Shown: positions 8,966 through 17,894 of the stretch, in pieces
Numbering within the stretch: the stretch's first letter is position 1
How the letters are laid out: each line of letters starts with the position of its first letter
NCBI GenBank assembly: GCA_963751615.1
Contig: CAVVVG010000005.1
Location: 992,001 to 1,056,000, forward strand
DNA: 64,000 nucleotides
Source: Palsa-892 sp963751615
GTDB lineage: Bacteria; Pseudomonadota; Alphaproteobacteria; Rhizobiales; Xanthobacteraceae
Direction: 5' to 3'
Translations under genes and position numbers: made by a program
The notes under the pieces: model-generated
What the model was told of the DNA's origin: nothing
The model's database searches: none
Seen by the model: only the letters and a program-made list of their open reading frames with translations

Positions 8966-9646
8966 TTATTCTCCTCCAATACACGCCGATTGGGCCCCGC
9001 CGGGTGTGCTTACAGCTCTCCTGTAGCGCGCCGCAATCCGCTGCAAACCGGAACTGGGCCGTGCCGCACTGCGACGCTTCGGATTTGGCAATACGGCAGC
9101 AAGTAAACCGGCTTCGCCGGGCGTGAGTGCCTGGGCGCTTTTACCGAAGGCATATTGCGCCGCGGCTTCCGCACCAAATTCGCCGTGAGGTCCCCATTCA
9201 ACGACGTTTAAATAAATCTCGATGAGACGCCGTTTCGTCCAGATGAAGCTCATGTAATACGCGATCGGAATTTCCAGCGCCTTCCGCACGAATTGTCGTC
9301 CTGGCCATAGAAATAGATTTTTTGCGCTCTGCATCGGAATGGTCGACGCTCCACGGACTTCGGAAAGATCATCGGCGTCATCGATGGCGATATTGATCTC
9401 GACCCAATCGATCCCATGATGCATGCAATAACGCGAATCCTCGGCGGCAATAACGGCGCGGACAAGATAGGGAGAGATCTGCTCCAATGGTTTCCACTCG
9501 CGAATGACGGTACGGCCGGTCATCCAGCGCGCCAGCATGATCGTGGAAGCCGGATGGGCGAATGCATAGAGTGGCACCAGTATTAAGACCATCAGCGCCC
9601 ACATGATGATGGCCCCAACAAACAACGTGACCACGCGTCGGATCAT
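8966..9646 (-). CDS. mtgA: Monofunctional biosynthetic peptidoglycan transglycosylase MtgA
   Basis: A membrane-anchored GT51 glycosyltransferase that polymerises lipid II into glycan strands in the periplasm. The N-terminal membrane segment covers residues about 5-30. The catalytic glutamate is Glu69 in VIAAEDSRY, and the other GT51 motifs are GASTIPMQSAKNLFLW, KRRLIEIYLNVVEWG, FGAEAAAQ and LAAVLPNPKR. The STIPMQ form replaces the enterobacterial STISQQ. The ATG at 9646 puts the signal anchor at the terminus; frames upstream to 9751 would overlap ispA. No transpeptidase domain follows. Confidence 0.92.
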   Translation of the reverse strand: MIRRVVTLFVGAIIMWALMVLILVPLYAFAHPASTIMLARWMTGRTVIREWKPLEQISPYLVRAVIAAEDSRYCMHHGIDWVEINIAIDDADDLSEVRGASTIPMQSAKNLFLWPGRQFVRKALEIPIAYYMSFIWTKRRLIEIYLNVVEWGPHGEFGAEAAAQYAFGKSAQALTPGEAGLLAAVLPNPKRRSAARPSSGLQRIAARYRRAVSTPGGAQSACIGGE

Positions 9647-9696
9647 GTTCGCCCCCTTGTTCCGCATATCATGCGGAAGCGATAGGGCAAGTCGGC

Positions 9697-10674
9697 GTGC
9701 TTGACCTTGCTGCAATGGTCGGGCAAGGGCGCAGCGTGACCGCCGCAACATCAGATGCTTTCGCCCGCCGCTTGGATGCAGTGACCGCTGCGGTGGAAGG
9801 GCAATTCAAGTCGCTTCTGGCCGATACTCCGCTTCCCAACGAAATCATGCGCCCGGCACGATTGCTTTCAGCTATGCGTTACGCGACAGAGGGTGGTAAG
9901 CGCCTGCGACCATTCCTTGTCGTGGAGAGCGCCGCCCTCTTTGGCGTACCGGAAAAGCGAGCCTTGTTCACGGGTATGGCTTTCGAATTCGTTCATTGCT
10001 ATTCGCTCGTGCATGACGATCTGCCGGCGATGGATGACGACGATCTTCGCCGTAGCCGCCCTACGGTTCATCGTGCTTTCGACGAAGCCACTGCAATTCT
10101 GGCCGGCGATGCGCTTTTAACGTTGGCATTCGACTTGCTCGTAAACGAAGCAGTCCATCCCGATGCGAATGTTCGCAATTCGCTCGTTTCGTTGCTTTCG
10201 CGCACGAGTGGACTCGGCGGCATGGCCGGCGGCCAGATGCTCGACCTCGAAGCAGAAGGAAGATTTTCGACAGACCATAGTCCGCTGTCGCTTTCACCCG
10301 CAGAGATCGAACGCCTACAGTCAATGAAAACCGGCGCGATTCTTACGGCAGCTTGCGAGGCCGGCGCCATTTTAGGTCAAGCGTCACCCGCACATCGTCA
10401 GGTTTTGCATCGCTACGGGCGCGCGTTCGGTTTTGCTTTTCAAATTAGTGACGACCTAATCGATGCCGAGGGCGACGAAAAAACCGTCGGCAAACACGTG
10501 GGTAAAGACGCGACCCGTGGCAAAGCGACGCTGATTTCGCAACTCGGGAGAGCGGAAGCCCACAAACAACTTTCTACATTGATCATCGAAGCCGAAGCTG
10601 CTCTTTCTCCCTTCGGCGCAAAGGCGGCGATGTTAATTTCCGCTGCGAGATTTTTGGCAACCAGGACCCGTTGA
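9697..10674 (+). CDS. ispA: Polyprenyl synthetase, farnesyl/geranylgeranyl diphosphate synthase type
   Basis: A trans-prenyltransferase that builds short isoprenyl diphosphates from IPP and DMAPP in the cytoplasm. The first aspartate-rich motif DDLPAMDDDDLRR begins at residue 107, the second (DDLIDAEGD) lies near residue 250, and GGKRLRPFL binds IPP. Length 325 is somewhat longer than the usual about 300. The product chain length cannot be settled from sequence, but the sequence around the first motif resembles IspA-type enzymes. The GTG at 9697 follows an AGGGCAAG; an ATG at 9715 is the alternative. It is divergent from mtgA. Confidence 0.9.
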   Translation: MLDLAAMVGQGRSVTAATSDAFARRLDAVTAAVEGQFKSLLADTPLPNEIMRPARLLSAMRYATEGGKRLRPFLVVESAALFGVPEKRALFTGMAFEFVHCYSLVHDDLPAMDDDDLRRSRPTVHRAFDEATAILAGDALLTLAFDLLVNEAVHPDANVRNSLVSLLSRTSGLGGMAGGQMLDLEAEGRFSTDHSPLSLSPAEIERLQSMKTGAILTAACEAGAILGQASPAHRQVLHRYGRAFGFAFQISDDLIDAEGDEKTVGKHVGKDATRGKATLISQLGRAEAHKQLSTLIIEAEAALSPFGAKAAMLISAARFLATRTR

Positions 10675-10680
10675 ATCCAC

Positions 10681-11370
10681 ATGACAAAACAAAAACGCAA
10701 GAATTTTCTTACATCCATCTACAGTGCAATCTATGCGCGGCCGCGCATGGTGATTGCGATTTTTTTCGGTCTGCTTGTCGGTATCTTCGCTCCGGCCGAT
10801 GTGGCCGTAACCCGGGCATTGTTGGCCTGGAATGCCTTCGCCATTCTCTTCATTGTCCTGATACTCACGATGATGGCGCGCACCGACGCCATTAATATTC
10901 GGCATCGATCCAGCGCCGAGACTGAAGGCCGGTTCACCGTGCTTACGGTTGTCATCGCGGCTGCAACGATGGTGTTAATCGCCATCGCTGTCGAAATATT
11001 CTCAGTCAAGGAGTTGCAAGGCACATCTCGCGCCCTGCGGCTTGCCATGGCCTTCATCACGGTGATTACCTCGTGGGCTTTCGTTCACGTCGTGTTCGCG
11101 ATTTATTATGCCCATGAGTATCACGCGGAAATCACCAGCCATCGAAAGGTGACTCGCGGCGGGCTCAGCTTTCCGGGCGAGACCATGCCCGACTATTGGG
11201 ATTTCATTTATTTCGCGCTGACCGTCGGTATGACAGCGCAGACGTCAGACGTAGTGGTGAATTCACGTCCGATGCGCCGACTGGTTATCGTTCATGGGCT
11301 GGTGTCGTTTATCTTCACTACCGCTGTCATTGCGCTGACCGTCAATCTCGGCGCGCAACTCGTCGGATGA
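10681..11370 (+). CDS. DUF1345 membrane protein
   Basis: A 229-residue integral membrane protein with five to six hydrophobic segments (about residues 22-40, 44-64, 84-106, 120-140, 172-190 and 205-226). The motif YAHEYHAE followed by PDYWDFIYFALTVGMTAQTSDV matches the DUF1345 family, whose function is unknown; the last part resembles the pore region of two-TM ion channels. It starts 6 bases after ispA, so it is probably co-transcribed, and its stop abuts the ispG stop on the other strand. Confidence 0.85.
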   Translation: MTKQKRKNFLTSIYSAIYARPRMVIAIFFGLLVGIFAPADVAVTRALLAWNAFAILFIVLILTMMARTDAINIRHRSSAETEGRFTVLTVVIAAATMVLIAIAVEIFSVKELQGTSRALRLAMAFITVITSWAFVHVVFAIYYAHEYHAEITSHRKVTRGGLSFPGETMPDYWDFIYFALTVGMTAQTSDVVVNSRPMRRLVIVHGLVSFIFTTAVIALTVNLGAQLVG

Positions 11371-12648
11371 TTATTCGGCTGCGGCTGTCCGGGCGACACC
11401 GAAGCGATGTGCAACATAATTCTCGACCATCGCTTTGAAGTCAGCAGAGAGCGTGGTGCCACGCAGTGTCGCGACTTTTTTGCCATCGACGAAAACAGGT
11501 GCTGTCGGCGCCTCGCCCGTACCCGGCAACGAAATTCCAATATCCGCATGCTTCGATTCACCCGGGCCGTTCACAATGCAGCCCATTACGGCAACTGAAA
11601 GCGATTCGACACCCGGATAATGCTTCTTCCACTCGGGCATGCGGACTCGAATGAAGTCTTGGACGTCACTCGCAAGTTCCTGAAAGATAGTCGAAGTCGT
11701 GCGCCCGCAGCCGGGACAAGCCGCGACCAGTGGCACAAAGGTGCGAAGCCCCATCGTCTGCAGCAACTCCTGCGCCACCAGCACTTCGCGCGTGCGGTCT
11801 CCATTGGGCTCCGGTGTCAGCGAAATCCGAATCGTATCGCCGATACCTTGCTGCAGCAGCACGGCTATAGCCCCGGATGACGCGACGATACCCTTGGATC
11901 CCATGCCGGCCTCGGTAAGACCGAGATGCAACGCGTAATCGGAACGCCGCGCGAGTTCCCTATAAACTGCTATTAGATCTTGGACGGCCGAAACCTTCGC
12001 CGATAGAATGATCCGGTCGCGGCGCATGCCGAGTTCTTCGGCCCGTGCGGCCGACAACAATGCAGACCGGACCATCGCCTCGCGCGTCACCGCCCTGGCA
12101 TCGGCAGGCTGGGACGAGCACGCATTCTCGTCCATGAGATGGGTCAGCAATTCCTGATCAAGTGATCCCCAATTCGCGCCGATGCGAACCGGCTTGTCAT
12201 GGCGCAAAGCAATCTCAATAATCTCAGAAAATTGCCGGTCCTTTTTATCCTTGAAGCCGACATTGCCCGGGTTGATGCGATATTTATCGAGCGCTTCGGC
12301 ACATGCCGGATGATTAGCAAGCAATTTATGTCCAATGTAATGGAAGTCGCCGATCAACGGCACGTTGACCCCGCGCGAAAGCAAACGTTCCTTGATCTTC
12401 GGTACCGCGGCAGCCGCCTCGTCGCGATCGACAGTGACACGCACAAGCTCCGAACCCGCAAGTGCAAGCGCGGCTACCTGTCGTACGGTTGACTCCAAAT
12501 CGGCAGTGTCGGTATTGGTCATCGACTGGACAACGATCGGTGCACCCGCACCGACTTGTACTGCACCGATGCGCACCGCGACCGTTTGTTTGCGCGACGC
12601 AACGGAAGCAGCCAATAGTTCGGCGGGAACGGTGGGCCTTGGCATCAT
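11371..12648 (-). CDS. ispG: 4-hydroxy-3-methylbut-2-en-1-yl diphosphate synthase IspG (GcpE)
   Basis: A [4Fe-4S] reductase of the MEP isoprenoid pathway; it forms HMBPP from methylerythritol cyclodiphosphate. The cluster ligands are visible in ACPGCGRTTS and in CIVNGPGE, and the N-terminal TIM-barrel motif VQSMTNTDTAD is intact. Length 425 fits alphaproteobacterial IspG. The start at 12648 overlaps the stop of the Fur-family gene upstream (ATGATG, with TGA inside), so the two are translationally coupled. Isoprenoid neighbours (ispA at 9697) fit the pathway. It is convergent with the DUF1345 gene. Confidence 0.95.
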   Translation of the reverse strand: MMPRPTVPAELLAASVASRKQTVAVRIGAVQVGAGAPIVVQSMTNTDTADLESTVRQVAALALAGSELVRVTVDRDEAAAAVPKIKERLLSRGVNVPLIGDFHYIGHKLLANHPACAEALDKYRINPGNVGFKDKKDRQFSEIIEIALRHDKPVRIGANWGSLDQELLTHLMDENACSSQPADARAVTREAMVRSALLSAARAEELGMRRDRIILSAKVSAVQDLIAVYRELARRSDYALHLGLTEAGMGSKGIVASSGAIAVLLQQGIGDTIRISLTPEPNGDRTREVLVAQELLQTMGLRTFVPLVAACPGCGRTTSTIFQELASDVQDFIRVRMPEWKKHYPGVESLSVAVMGCIVNGPGESKHADIGISLPGTGEAPTAPVFVDGKKVATLRGTTLSADFKAMVENYVAHRFGVARTAAAE

Positions 12649-13142
12649 CCGGCCTTTTTCGTCTGGGCATTTCTGCACATGGTGCAGAGCCCCGATACTT
12701 CGAGCACTCCCGCTTTTGCACTGAAGCCGATGCCGCGCGCGGCCTGCGTAAGATCGCGCCCGACTGCACTCGAAGTAATTTCCGCGGCCGAACCGCACCG
12801 TTCGCACAACATAAACAGCACAATGTCATCCATCTCATGCCCGTGCGCACAAGCCAGAAATGCATTCCTGCTTTCGATGCGGTGTGCAAGACCCTCGGCG
12901 AGCAGGAAATCGAGTGCACGATAGACCGACATTGCAGGCGCAGGGTCGCGCGTTTTTTTCAGACGTTCGACAATGTCATACGCACCGAGTGGCGAGTGAC
13001 TATTCGCGAGCGCTTGTAGGACGCGGCGGCGAAGCGGCGTCAGCCGCCGGCCGCGCTGATCGCACGACTCCTCCGCACGCGAGAGCGTGTCGGTGACACA
13101 ACGCGCGTGATCGTGATCCGGTGGAGGAAATCTACCATTCAT
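12645..13142 (-). CDS. Fur-family transcriptional regulator, Zur-like
   Basis: A metal-responsive repressor. After a histidine-rich start (DHDHARC) it has the winged helix (RRLTPLRRRVLQALANSHSPLGAYDIVERLKK, given here only as a region at about residues 35-65) and the dimerisation domain with H-G-H (CAHGHEMDD), LCERCGSA and a C-terminal LCTMC pair, so both CxxC zinc-structural motifs are present. The early basic motif and position next to a GATATGATGTAACA box suggest a zinc sensor, but Fur or another specificity is possible. The ATG at 13142 is chosen; upstream in-frame residues look unlike the family. It is coupled to ispG. Confidence 0.8.
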   Translation of the reverse strand: MNGRFPPPDHDHARCVTDTLSRAEESCDQRGRRLTPLRRRVLQALANSHSPLGAYDIVERLKKTRDPAPAMSVYRALDFLLAEGLAHRIESRNAFLACAHGHEMDDIVLFMLCERCGSAAEITSSAVGRDLTQAARGIGFSAKAGVLEVSGLCTMCRNAQTKKAG

Positions 13143-13152
13143 GGGCGTCTCT

Positions 13153-13165
13153 GTTACATCATATC
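13153..13165. promoter_or_regulatory. Candidate Zur-type operator upstream of the Fur-family gene
   Basis: GTTACATCATATC matches the alphaproteobacterial AT-rich Zur palindrome GTTATATTATAAC (as I remember it) at 10 of 13 positions and lies 11 bases from the start codon at 13142, where it could autoregulate. I see no other clear site in the 324-base gap to the macro-domain gene, and no gene in that gap. Confidence 0.35.
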
Positions 13166-13466
13166 GCTTGCAATGCCCTAGCCAAAACCGGGCATAGTCT
13201 TTTTGTTGCATTGCACAATATTTCGGCCGCCGCATTAACGAAATCACCTATGACCCGTCGCTCATCTCAGAATTCCGGGCGATCGGCTTCCTCGCTTCCT
13301 TGTCCTAATTCAATAAAACGTGCTCACTTTTTGTTTGTTTACGCGATATCGCCTAGCAAGCCATCAAACATTTTCTCAAAAATCATTATTCGATAATCGC
13401 TCAGCGCATCACGCTCGGGTTACGCTAGCAGCTTGGCCGAACATCGCTGGCCGCTATGATCCCAGC

Positions 13467-14021
13467 ATGGAACCGCGCTTACATCTTTCCGTAGACGTGG
13501 ATGGCGTTCGGCTGCAAATCGTCGTCGGTGATATCACCCGGCTAAACGTGGATGCCATCGTTAACGCGGCAAACACTTCGCTGCTCGGCGGAGGCGGGGT
13601 CGACGGCGCAATTCATCGGGCCGCAGGTCCGGAATTGCTGCTTGAATGCAAGACGCTTGGCGGATGTGCAACGGGCGAAGCGAAAATCACGCGCGGCTAC
13701 CGTCTACCTGCCAAACACGTGATCCACGCTGTTGGCCCAGTTTGGCACGGCGGAACATCGAACGAGGATACATTGCTTGCGGCGTGTTACCGAAATTCGT
13801 TAGTTCTTGCGCATATGAACAAGCTCCATTCTATCGCCTTCCCAGCGATCTCCACCGGAATCTATAACTTTCCGCCTGAGCGCGCGTCTAAGATCGCCGT
13901 CTCAACCATTTTAGATTACCTAAAAACGGATCAGACGATCGTCCATATCGTCTTTTGCTGTTTTTCTCCGCATTCGGCCAGGGCTCATGACGATGCATTC
14001 ACCAAACTTGGACTCAGCTAG
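13467..14021 (+). CDS. Macro domain protein (O-acetyl-ADP-ribose deacetylase type)
   Basis: A stand-alone macro domain of 184 residues that would bind ADP-ribose and probably remove ADP-ribosyl or O-acetyl-ADP-ribose groups. The MacroD signature is complete: VGDITRLNVDAIVNAANTS, the diphosphate loop LLGGGGVDGAIHRAAGPEL, the GGCATGEAKITRGYRLPA segment and the second loop AISTGIYNFP. The ATG at 13467 is used, since the upstream frame is unlike the family and has no ribosome site; the site here is weak too. The stop overlaps that of the convergent glucokinase gene within the palindrome CTAG. Confidence 0.9.
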   Translation: MEPRLHLSVDVDGVRLQIVVGDITRLNVDAIVNAANTSLLGGGGVDGAIHRAAGPELLLECKTLGGCATGEAKITRGYRLPAKHVIHAVGPVWHGGTSNEDTLLAACYRNSLVLAHMNKLHSIAFPAISTGIYNFPPERASKIAVSTILDYLKTDQTIVHIVFCCFSPHSARAHDDAFTKLGLS

Positions 14022-14953
14022 AATATTTTTTTCTGCCGGGCGATGGCGGCGGCTCCAAGCAACCCTGGCGCCGGATGCACAATCACATGAATTGGAATCG
14101 CTGCAAGGCGCGCCTGATATGGCGGGTGATTGTCAAACGCCTCGCGAAATTTGGATACCGGAATAAGGGGAGCCAGCGCACGCGATATTCCGCCGGCGAG
14201 AAACATGCCACCACGCGCATCGAAAGCAAGTGCCAGATCGCCCGCGATTCGTCCGAAGCCGCGTAGAAAAAAATCGACCGTTTCTTTTGCGCGGGGCCTC
14301 CCCGAGCGGGCAGCTATGACGATTTCTTCAGTACTTGCTTGTTCACCACTGAGAATTTTGTGCAATCGTACGAGACCTGGTCCCGAAATTACCTGGTCGA
14401 TCACAACCGGCCCTAGCTCTTGAACGAGATGCGCCAAAACCCGCGCCTCGTCGGCTGCGGTCGCGCCCATGCGCATGTGGCCCGCTTCGCTCGGGAACGC
14501 CACGTGAGTACGCGCGGACCGCACCAGCGCGCTGACACCAAAGCCGGTTCCCGGTCCGCAGGCGAGCAAGGTTCCTTTCGGCGCGGCATGACCACCGCCA
14601 ACGGTAACCAGATCGGCCTTGCCCAAGGAAGGCAGCGCATGCGCGACCGCGACAAAATCGTTCACCACAACCAAGCGCTTAAGTCGCAAGGATTTCGCCA
14701 ACGCCTTTTGCGAAAATGACCATTCGCGGTTTGTCATCGAAACATAGTCGCCGTCGATGGGTGCCGCGACCGCGAGCACCGCAGCATTGGGACGCGGCGT
14801 CGTGCCCGCCAGAGCCGCTTCCAACACCACTTCCGGGCTTTCATTTAGTTTCGCCGCAACCGAGCGCACGGAGTTGAGACCGTCCTTCGCGCTGGCAAGC
14901 GCGAGACGCGTCGTTGAGGCTCCCAAATCGGCCACGAGCACGGATCTTGCCAT
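14018..14953 (-). CDS. glk: Glucokinase (Glk family)
   Basis: This family phosphorylates glucose with ATP in the cytoplasm. The substrate/phosphate motifs are ACGPGTGFGVSALV, FPSEAGHMRMG, VISGPGLVRLHKIL and the adenosine motif FLAGGISRALAP. The N-terminal phosphate-1 loop reads VADLGASTTRLAL, where E. coli-type Glk has DIGGTNxR; the change from GGT to GAS is unusual and could alter activity. Length 311 is normal. The ATG at 14953 is chosen over the TTG at 14962. It lies downstream of the sugar-acid dehydratase gene on the same strand with a 274-base gap in which I see no gene. Confidence 0.82.
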   Translation of the reverse strand: MARSVLVADLGASTTRLALASAKDGLNSVRSVAAKLNESPEVVLEAALAGTTPRPNAAVLAVAAPIDGDYVSMTNREWSFSQKALAKSLRLKRLVVVNDFVAVAHALPSLGKADLVTVGGGHAAPKGTLLACGPGTGFGVSALVRSARTHVAFPSEAGHMRMGATAADEARVLAHLVQELGPVVIDQVISGPGLVRLHKILSGEQASTEEIVIAARSGRPRAKETVDFFLRGFGRIAGDLALAFDARGGMFLAGGISRALAPLIPVSKFREAFDNHPPYQARLAAIPIHVIVHPAPGLLGAAAIARQKKIF

Positions 14954-15227
14954 GGTCACCAAAAATTCGATCGATTGCCGTATAAGCTAATGTTCGCCTT
15001 ATACCTCGCGGGCCGGGACTAAGGATGCAGAACAAGGTAGCTTTTTCGATAGCCGCGGCGGTCATCTTCAAAGCTGTGCCATGCAAGGAGCGACCGAAAT
15101 TCTATACCAACCGATCCTAAATCCGCGACGTTGCGTGCAGAACGGAACTTCCAACGGGCACAAACAGTTATCGCAAGCCGCGGCTGCCCATATTGTGCAT
15201 ACAGTTTCATTTCAATGAGTCTGGATA

Positions 15228-16952
15228 CTAGTGAATTTCAGGTTCCGACGTGGGCGCGGTTCCTTCGAGGAAATTGAAATCGCAGCCCCGATCCGCTTGC
15301 GACGTATGGCCAGTGAATAGAACGCCGTAACCGCGCACGAAACGCGGAGGCGGCGATTTCCATTCCGCCTTGCGCACCGCAAGCTTTTCTTCCGATACCT
15401 GCAGTTCCAATATTCGCGAACGTACATCGAGCAAGATCGGATCGCCATTCTCGACAAAGGCAAGCGGACCGCCGAGATAGGATTCCGGCGCAACATGCAG
15501 AACGCAGCTCCCATAACTCGTGCCGCTCATGCGTGCGTCAGAAATTCGCACCATGTCACGCACGCCTTGCCGCAAAAGTTTTTTTGGGATCGGCAACATA
15601 CCCCATTCCGGCATGCCCGGCCCGCCGATCGGTCCCGCATTCTTCAATACCAGAACGCTGTCGGCGTTGACATCGAGATTCGGATCGTCGATGCGCTCGG
15701 CCAGATCGTTGTAGTCCCGGAACACGACCGCGGGGCCGGTGTGTCTGAGGAATTTCTCTTCCATCGCAGATTGCTTGATGACCGCTCCGTTCGGCGCGAG
15801 ATTACCGCGCAAGACCACGACGCCGCCCTCACTCCTGAGTGGACGGTTACGCGGCAGGATTACCTTTTCTTTGTAAACTTCCGCCCCGTCGATATTTTCG
15901 CCGAGTCTTTTTCCGGTCACAGTCTCGCAACTCGTAACAAGTAGATCGGGGATGCGACAAAGCAGTGCGCGTAGACCGCCCGCGTAATAGAAATCTTCCA
16001 TCAAGAATGTTCCTGACGGGCGCAGATTCGCGAGGAGCGGCGTCCTGCGCGATATCGTATCAAAGCGATCGAGCGGTAAATCGACGCCCGCCCTTCCTGC
16101 CATCGCAACGAGATGAATGATCGCATTGGTCGAGCCACCAAGCGCCATCATGGTGGTGACCGCATTGTCGAATGAGCCCGCGTTCAGGAAATCTCGTGGC
16201 TTCAAATCTTCCCACACCATCTCGACAATCCGCCGCCCACAGGCAGTCGCGAGTCGCCCGTGTGACGCATCCGCCGCCGGAATGGACGAAGCGCCCGGCA
16301 ATGTCAGTCCCAATGCTTCCACCGCCGCTGCCATGGTCGATGCTGTGCCCATTGTCATGCAGGTGCCGAAACTCCGTGCAATCCCTTCCTCAATTTCTTC
16401 CCAATCTTTTTGCGTGATGTTGCCGGCCCGCAGTTCCGCCCAGTATTTCCAGCCGTCACTGCCGCTGCCAAGAACGTTCCCGTGATAATTCCCACGCAGC
16501 ATTGGTCCTGCGGGCATGAAGATCGACGGCAAATTCATCGAGCACGCGCCCATCACCATCGCGGGCACGGTCTTGTCGCAGCCGCCCAGCAGCACAACGC
16601 CATCGACTGGATTCGAGCGCAACAGCTCCTCGACCTCCATCGCAAGCAAATTGCGATAAAACATGGTCGAAGGCTTCATGAACGTCTCGCCGAGCGAGAG
16701 CACGGGAAGCTCCACCGGAAAGCCTCCCGATTGCCACACGCCGCGTTTCACTTCTTCCGCACGCGTGCGGAAATGCATGTGACAGGGATTGAGATCGCTC
16801 CAAGTATTTACGATAGCGATCACAGGCTTGCCCGCAAAATCCGCACGCCCATAGCCCATTTGGTTCGTGCGCGAGCGGTGGCCGAACGCGCGCAAATCCT
16901 CGACGCCAAACCAGCGATGACTGCGCAGTTGCTCCGGTATTTTCTTTTTCAT
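15228..16952 (-). CDS. IlvD/Edd-family dehydratase, probably a pentonate or other sugar-acid dehydratase
   Basis: A [2Fe-2S] dehydratase that turns an aldonate into a 2-keto-3-deoxy acid. The three cluster cysteines are Cys57 (NPCHMH), Cys125 (GGCDKTVPA) and Cys198 (FGTCMTMGTAS). From memory, this spacing matches L-arabinonate dehydratase of Rhizobium, as does the length of 574 and the lack of the short IlvD N-terminus. The catalytic serine motif DARMSGTSYG is present. A divergent HpcH/HpaI aldolase gene 61 bases away supports a non-phosphorylated sugar-acid route over branched-chain amino-acid synthesis. The exact substrate (arabonate, xylonate, or another) is inferred only. Confidence 0.82.
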   Translation of the reverse strand: MKKKIPEQLRSHRWFGVEDLRAFGHRSRTNQMGYGRADFAGKPVIAIVNTWSDLNPCHMHFRTRAEEVKRGVWQSGGFPVELPVLSLGETFMKPSTMFYRNLLAMEVEELLRSNPVDGVVLLGGCDKTVPAMVMGACSMNLPSIFMPAGPMLRGNYHGNVLGSGSDGWKYWAELRAGNITQKDWEEIEEGIARSFGTCMTMGTASTMAAAVEALGLTLPGASSIPAADASHGRLATACGRRIVEMVWEDLKPRDFLNAGSFDNAVTTMMALGGSTNAIIHLVAMAGRAGVDLPLDRFDTISRRTPLLANLRPSGTFLMEDFYYAGGLRALLCRIPDLLVTSCETVTGKRLGENIDGAEVYKEKVILPRNRPLRSEGGVVVLRGNLAPNGAVIKQSAMEEKFLRHTGPAVVFRDYNDLAERIDDPNLDVNADSVLVLKNAGPIGGPGMPEWGMLPIPKKLLRQGVRDMVRISDARMSGTSYGSCVLHVAPESYLGGPLAFVENGDPILLDVRSRILELQVSEEKLAVRKAEWKSPPPRFVRGYGVLFTGHTSQADRGCDFNFLEGTAPTSEPEIH

Positions 16953-17013
16953 GGATTGACCGTGCGAGAATTTGCGATGTTATGCACGGAAGTCTGGGAA
17001 AAAGGAAACTCCG

Positions 17014-17778
17014 ATGGACCTGCCGAAGAACACCTTCAAGGCCGCGATCAAAGCCAAAAAGCCCCAGATCGGGCTGTGGGCCAGCATCCCCTCCAACTAC
17101 ACCGCCGAGGTTATCGCAGGCGCAGGCTTCGACTGGATCCTGCTCGATACTGAACATACGCCGTCCGACATTGAGACCGTCGTGACACAGCTACAAGCGA
17201 TCGCGCCTTATCCGACAACACCCATTGTGCGCGTGCCGTGGAACGACATGGTGACGATCAAGCGCTATCTCGACACCGGCGTGCAGACACTGCTCATCCC
17301 GCAGGTAAACACGGTAAAAGAAGCGAAGAACGCGGTTGCCTACACGCGCTTTCCCGAAGCCGGCCTGCGTGGCGTAGCAGGGACAACGCGCGCAACGCGC
17401 TTCGGCCGTATCAAAAACTATTTCATGGCAGCCGCGGAAGAAATCTGCACCCTTGTGCAGGTCGAGTCGCGCGAAGCGCTCAGCCATATTGAGGCGATTG
17501 CGATGATCGACGGCATCGATGGCATCTTCATTGGACCCGCTGATCTGCACGCTTCGCTTGGCTATCTCGGCGAACGCGCGCACAAGGATGTGATGCCGAT
17601 CATCGATAACGCAATCTTGCGCATCGTGAAATCCGGGAAAGCGGCCGGTATTCTGACCGACAGCGAGGAAAACACACGCCGCTGGCTGAAGCTCGGCGCA
17701 ACCTTTGTCGCAGTCGGCGCTGACGTCGGCATTCTTGCGCGCGGCGCTGAGGCCCTCGCCGTGAAATTCAGAGGTTAA
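17014..17778 (+). CDS. HpcH/HpaI-type class II aldolase (2-keto-3-deoxy-acid aldolase)
   Basis: A metal-dependent aldolase that splits 2-keto-3-deoxy acids to pyruvate and an aldehyde. Family motifs are LLDTEHTPSD (catalytic His), IVRVPWND (Arg), LVQVESREAL (metal Glu) and IFIGPADLHASLGY (metal Asp). Length 254 is normal. The ATG at 17014 follows AAAGGAAACTCC; the 14 extra codons upstream lack a ribosome site. It is divergent from the sugar-acid dehydratase, so the pair could take an aldonate to pyruvate and, for a pentonate, glycolaldehyde. 4-Hydroxy-2-oxoheptanedioate aldolase is an alternative name. Confidence 0.88.
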   Translation: MDLPKNTFKAAIKAKKPQIGLWASIPSNYTAEVIAGAGFDWILLDTEHTPSDIETVVTQLQAIAPYPTTPIVRVPWNDMVTIKRYLDTGVQTLLIPQVNTVKEAKNAVAYTRFPEAGLRGVAGTTRATRFGRIKNYFMAAAEEICTLVQVESREALSHIEAIAMIDGIDGIFIGPADLHASLGYLGERAHKDVMPIIDNAILRIVKSGKAAGILTDSEENTRRWLKLGATFVAVGADVGILARGAEALAVKFRG

Positions 17779-17894
17779 AGCGTGCAAAAATCGGGCAGGT
17801 CGCACACTTGACCGTTTCCAAGCCCGGTCTCACACTAGTAAAATTAAAAGCTCGGCAAACAAAACAAGCCGCGCGTATAATCGGGAGAAGCGCC

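Noticed and set aside
16456..17157. Long frame antisense to the sugar-acid dehydratase (and similar long antisense frames throughout)
   Set aside because: These follow from GC-rich codon use in the real genes; they lack ribosome sites and family motifs.
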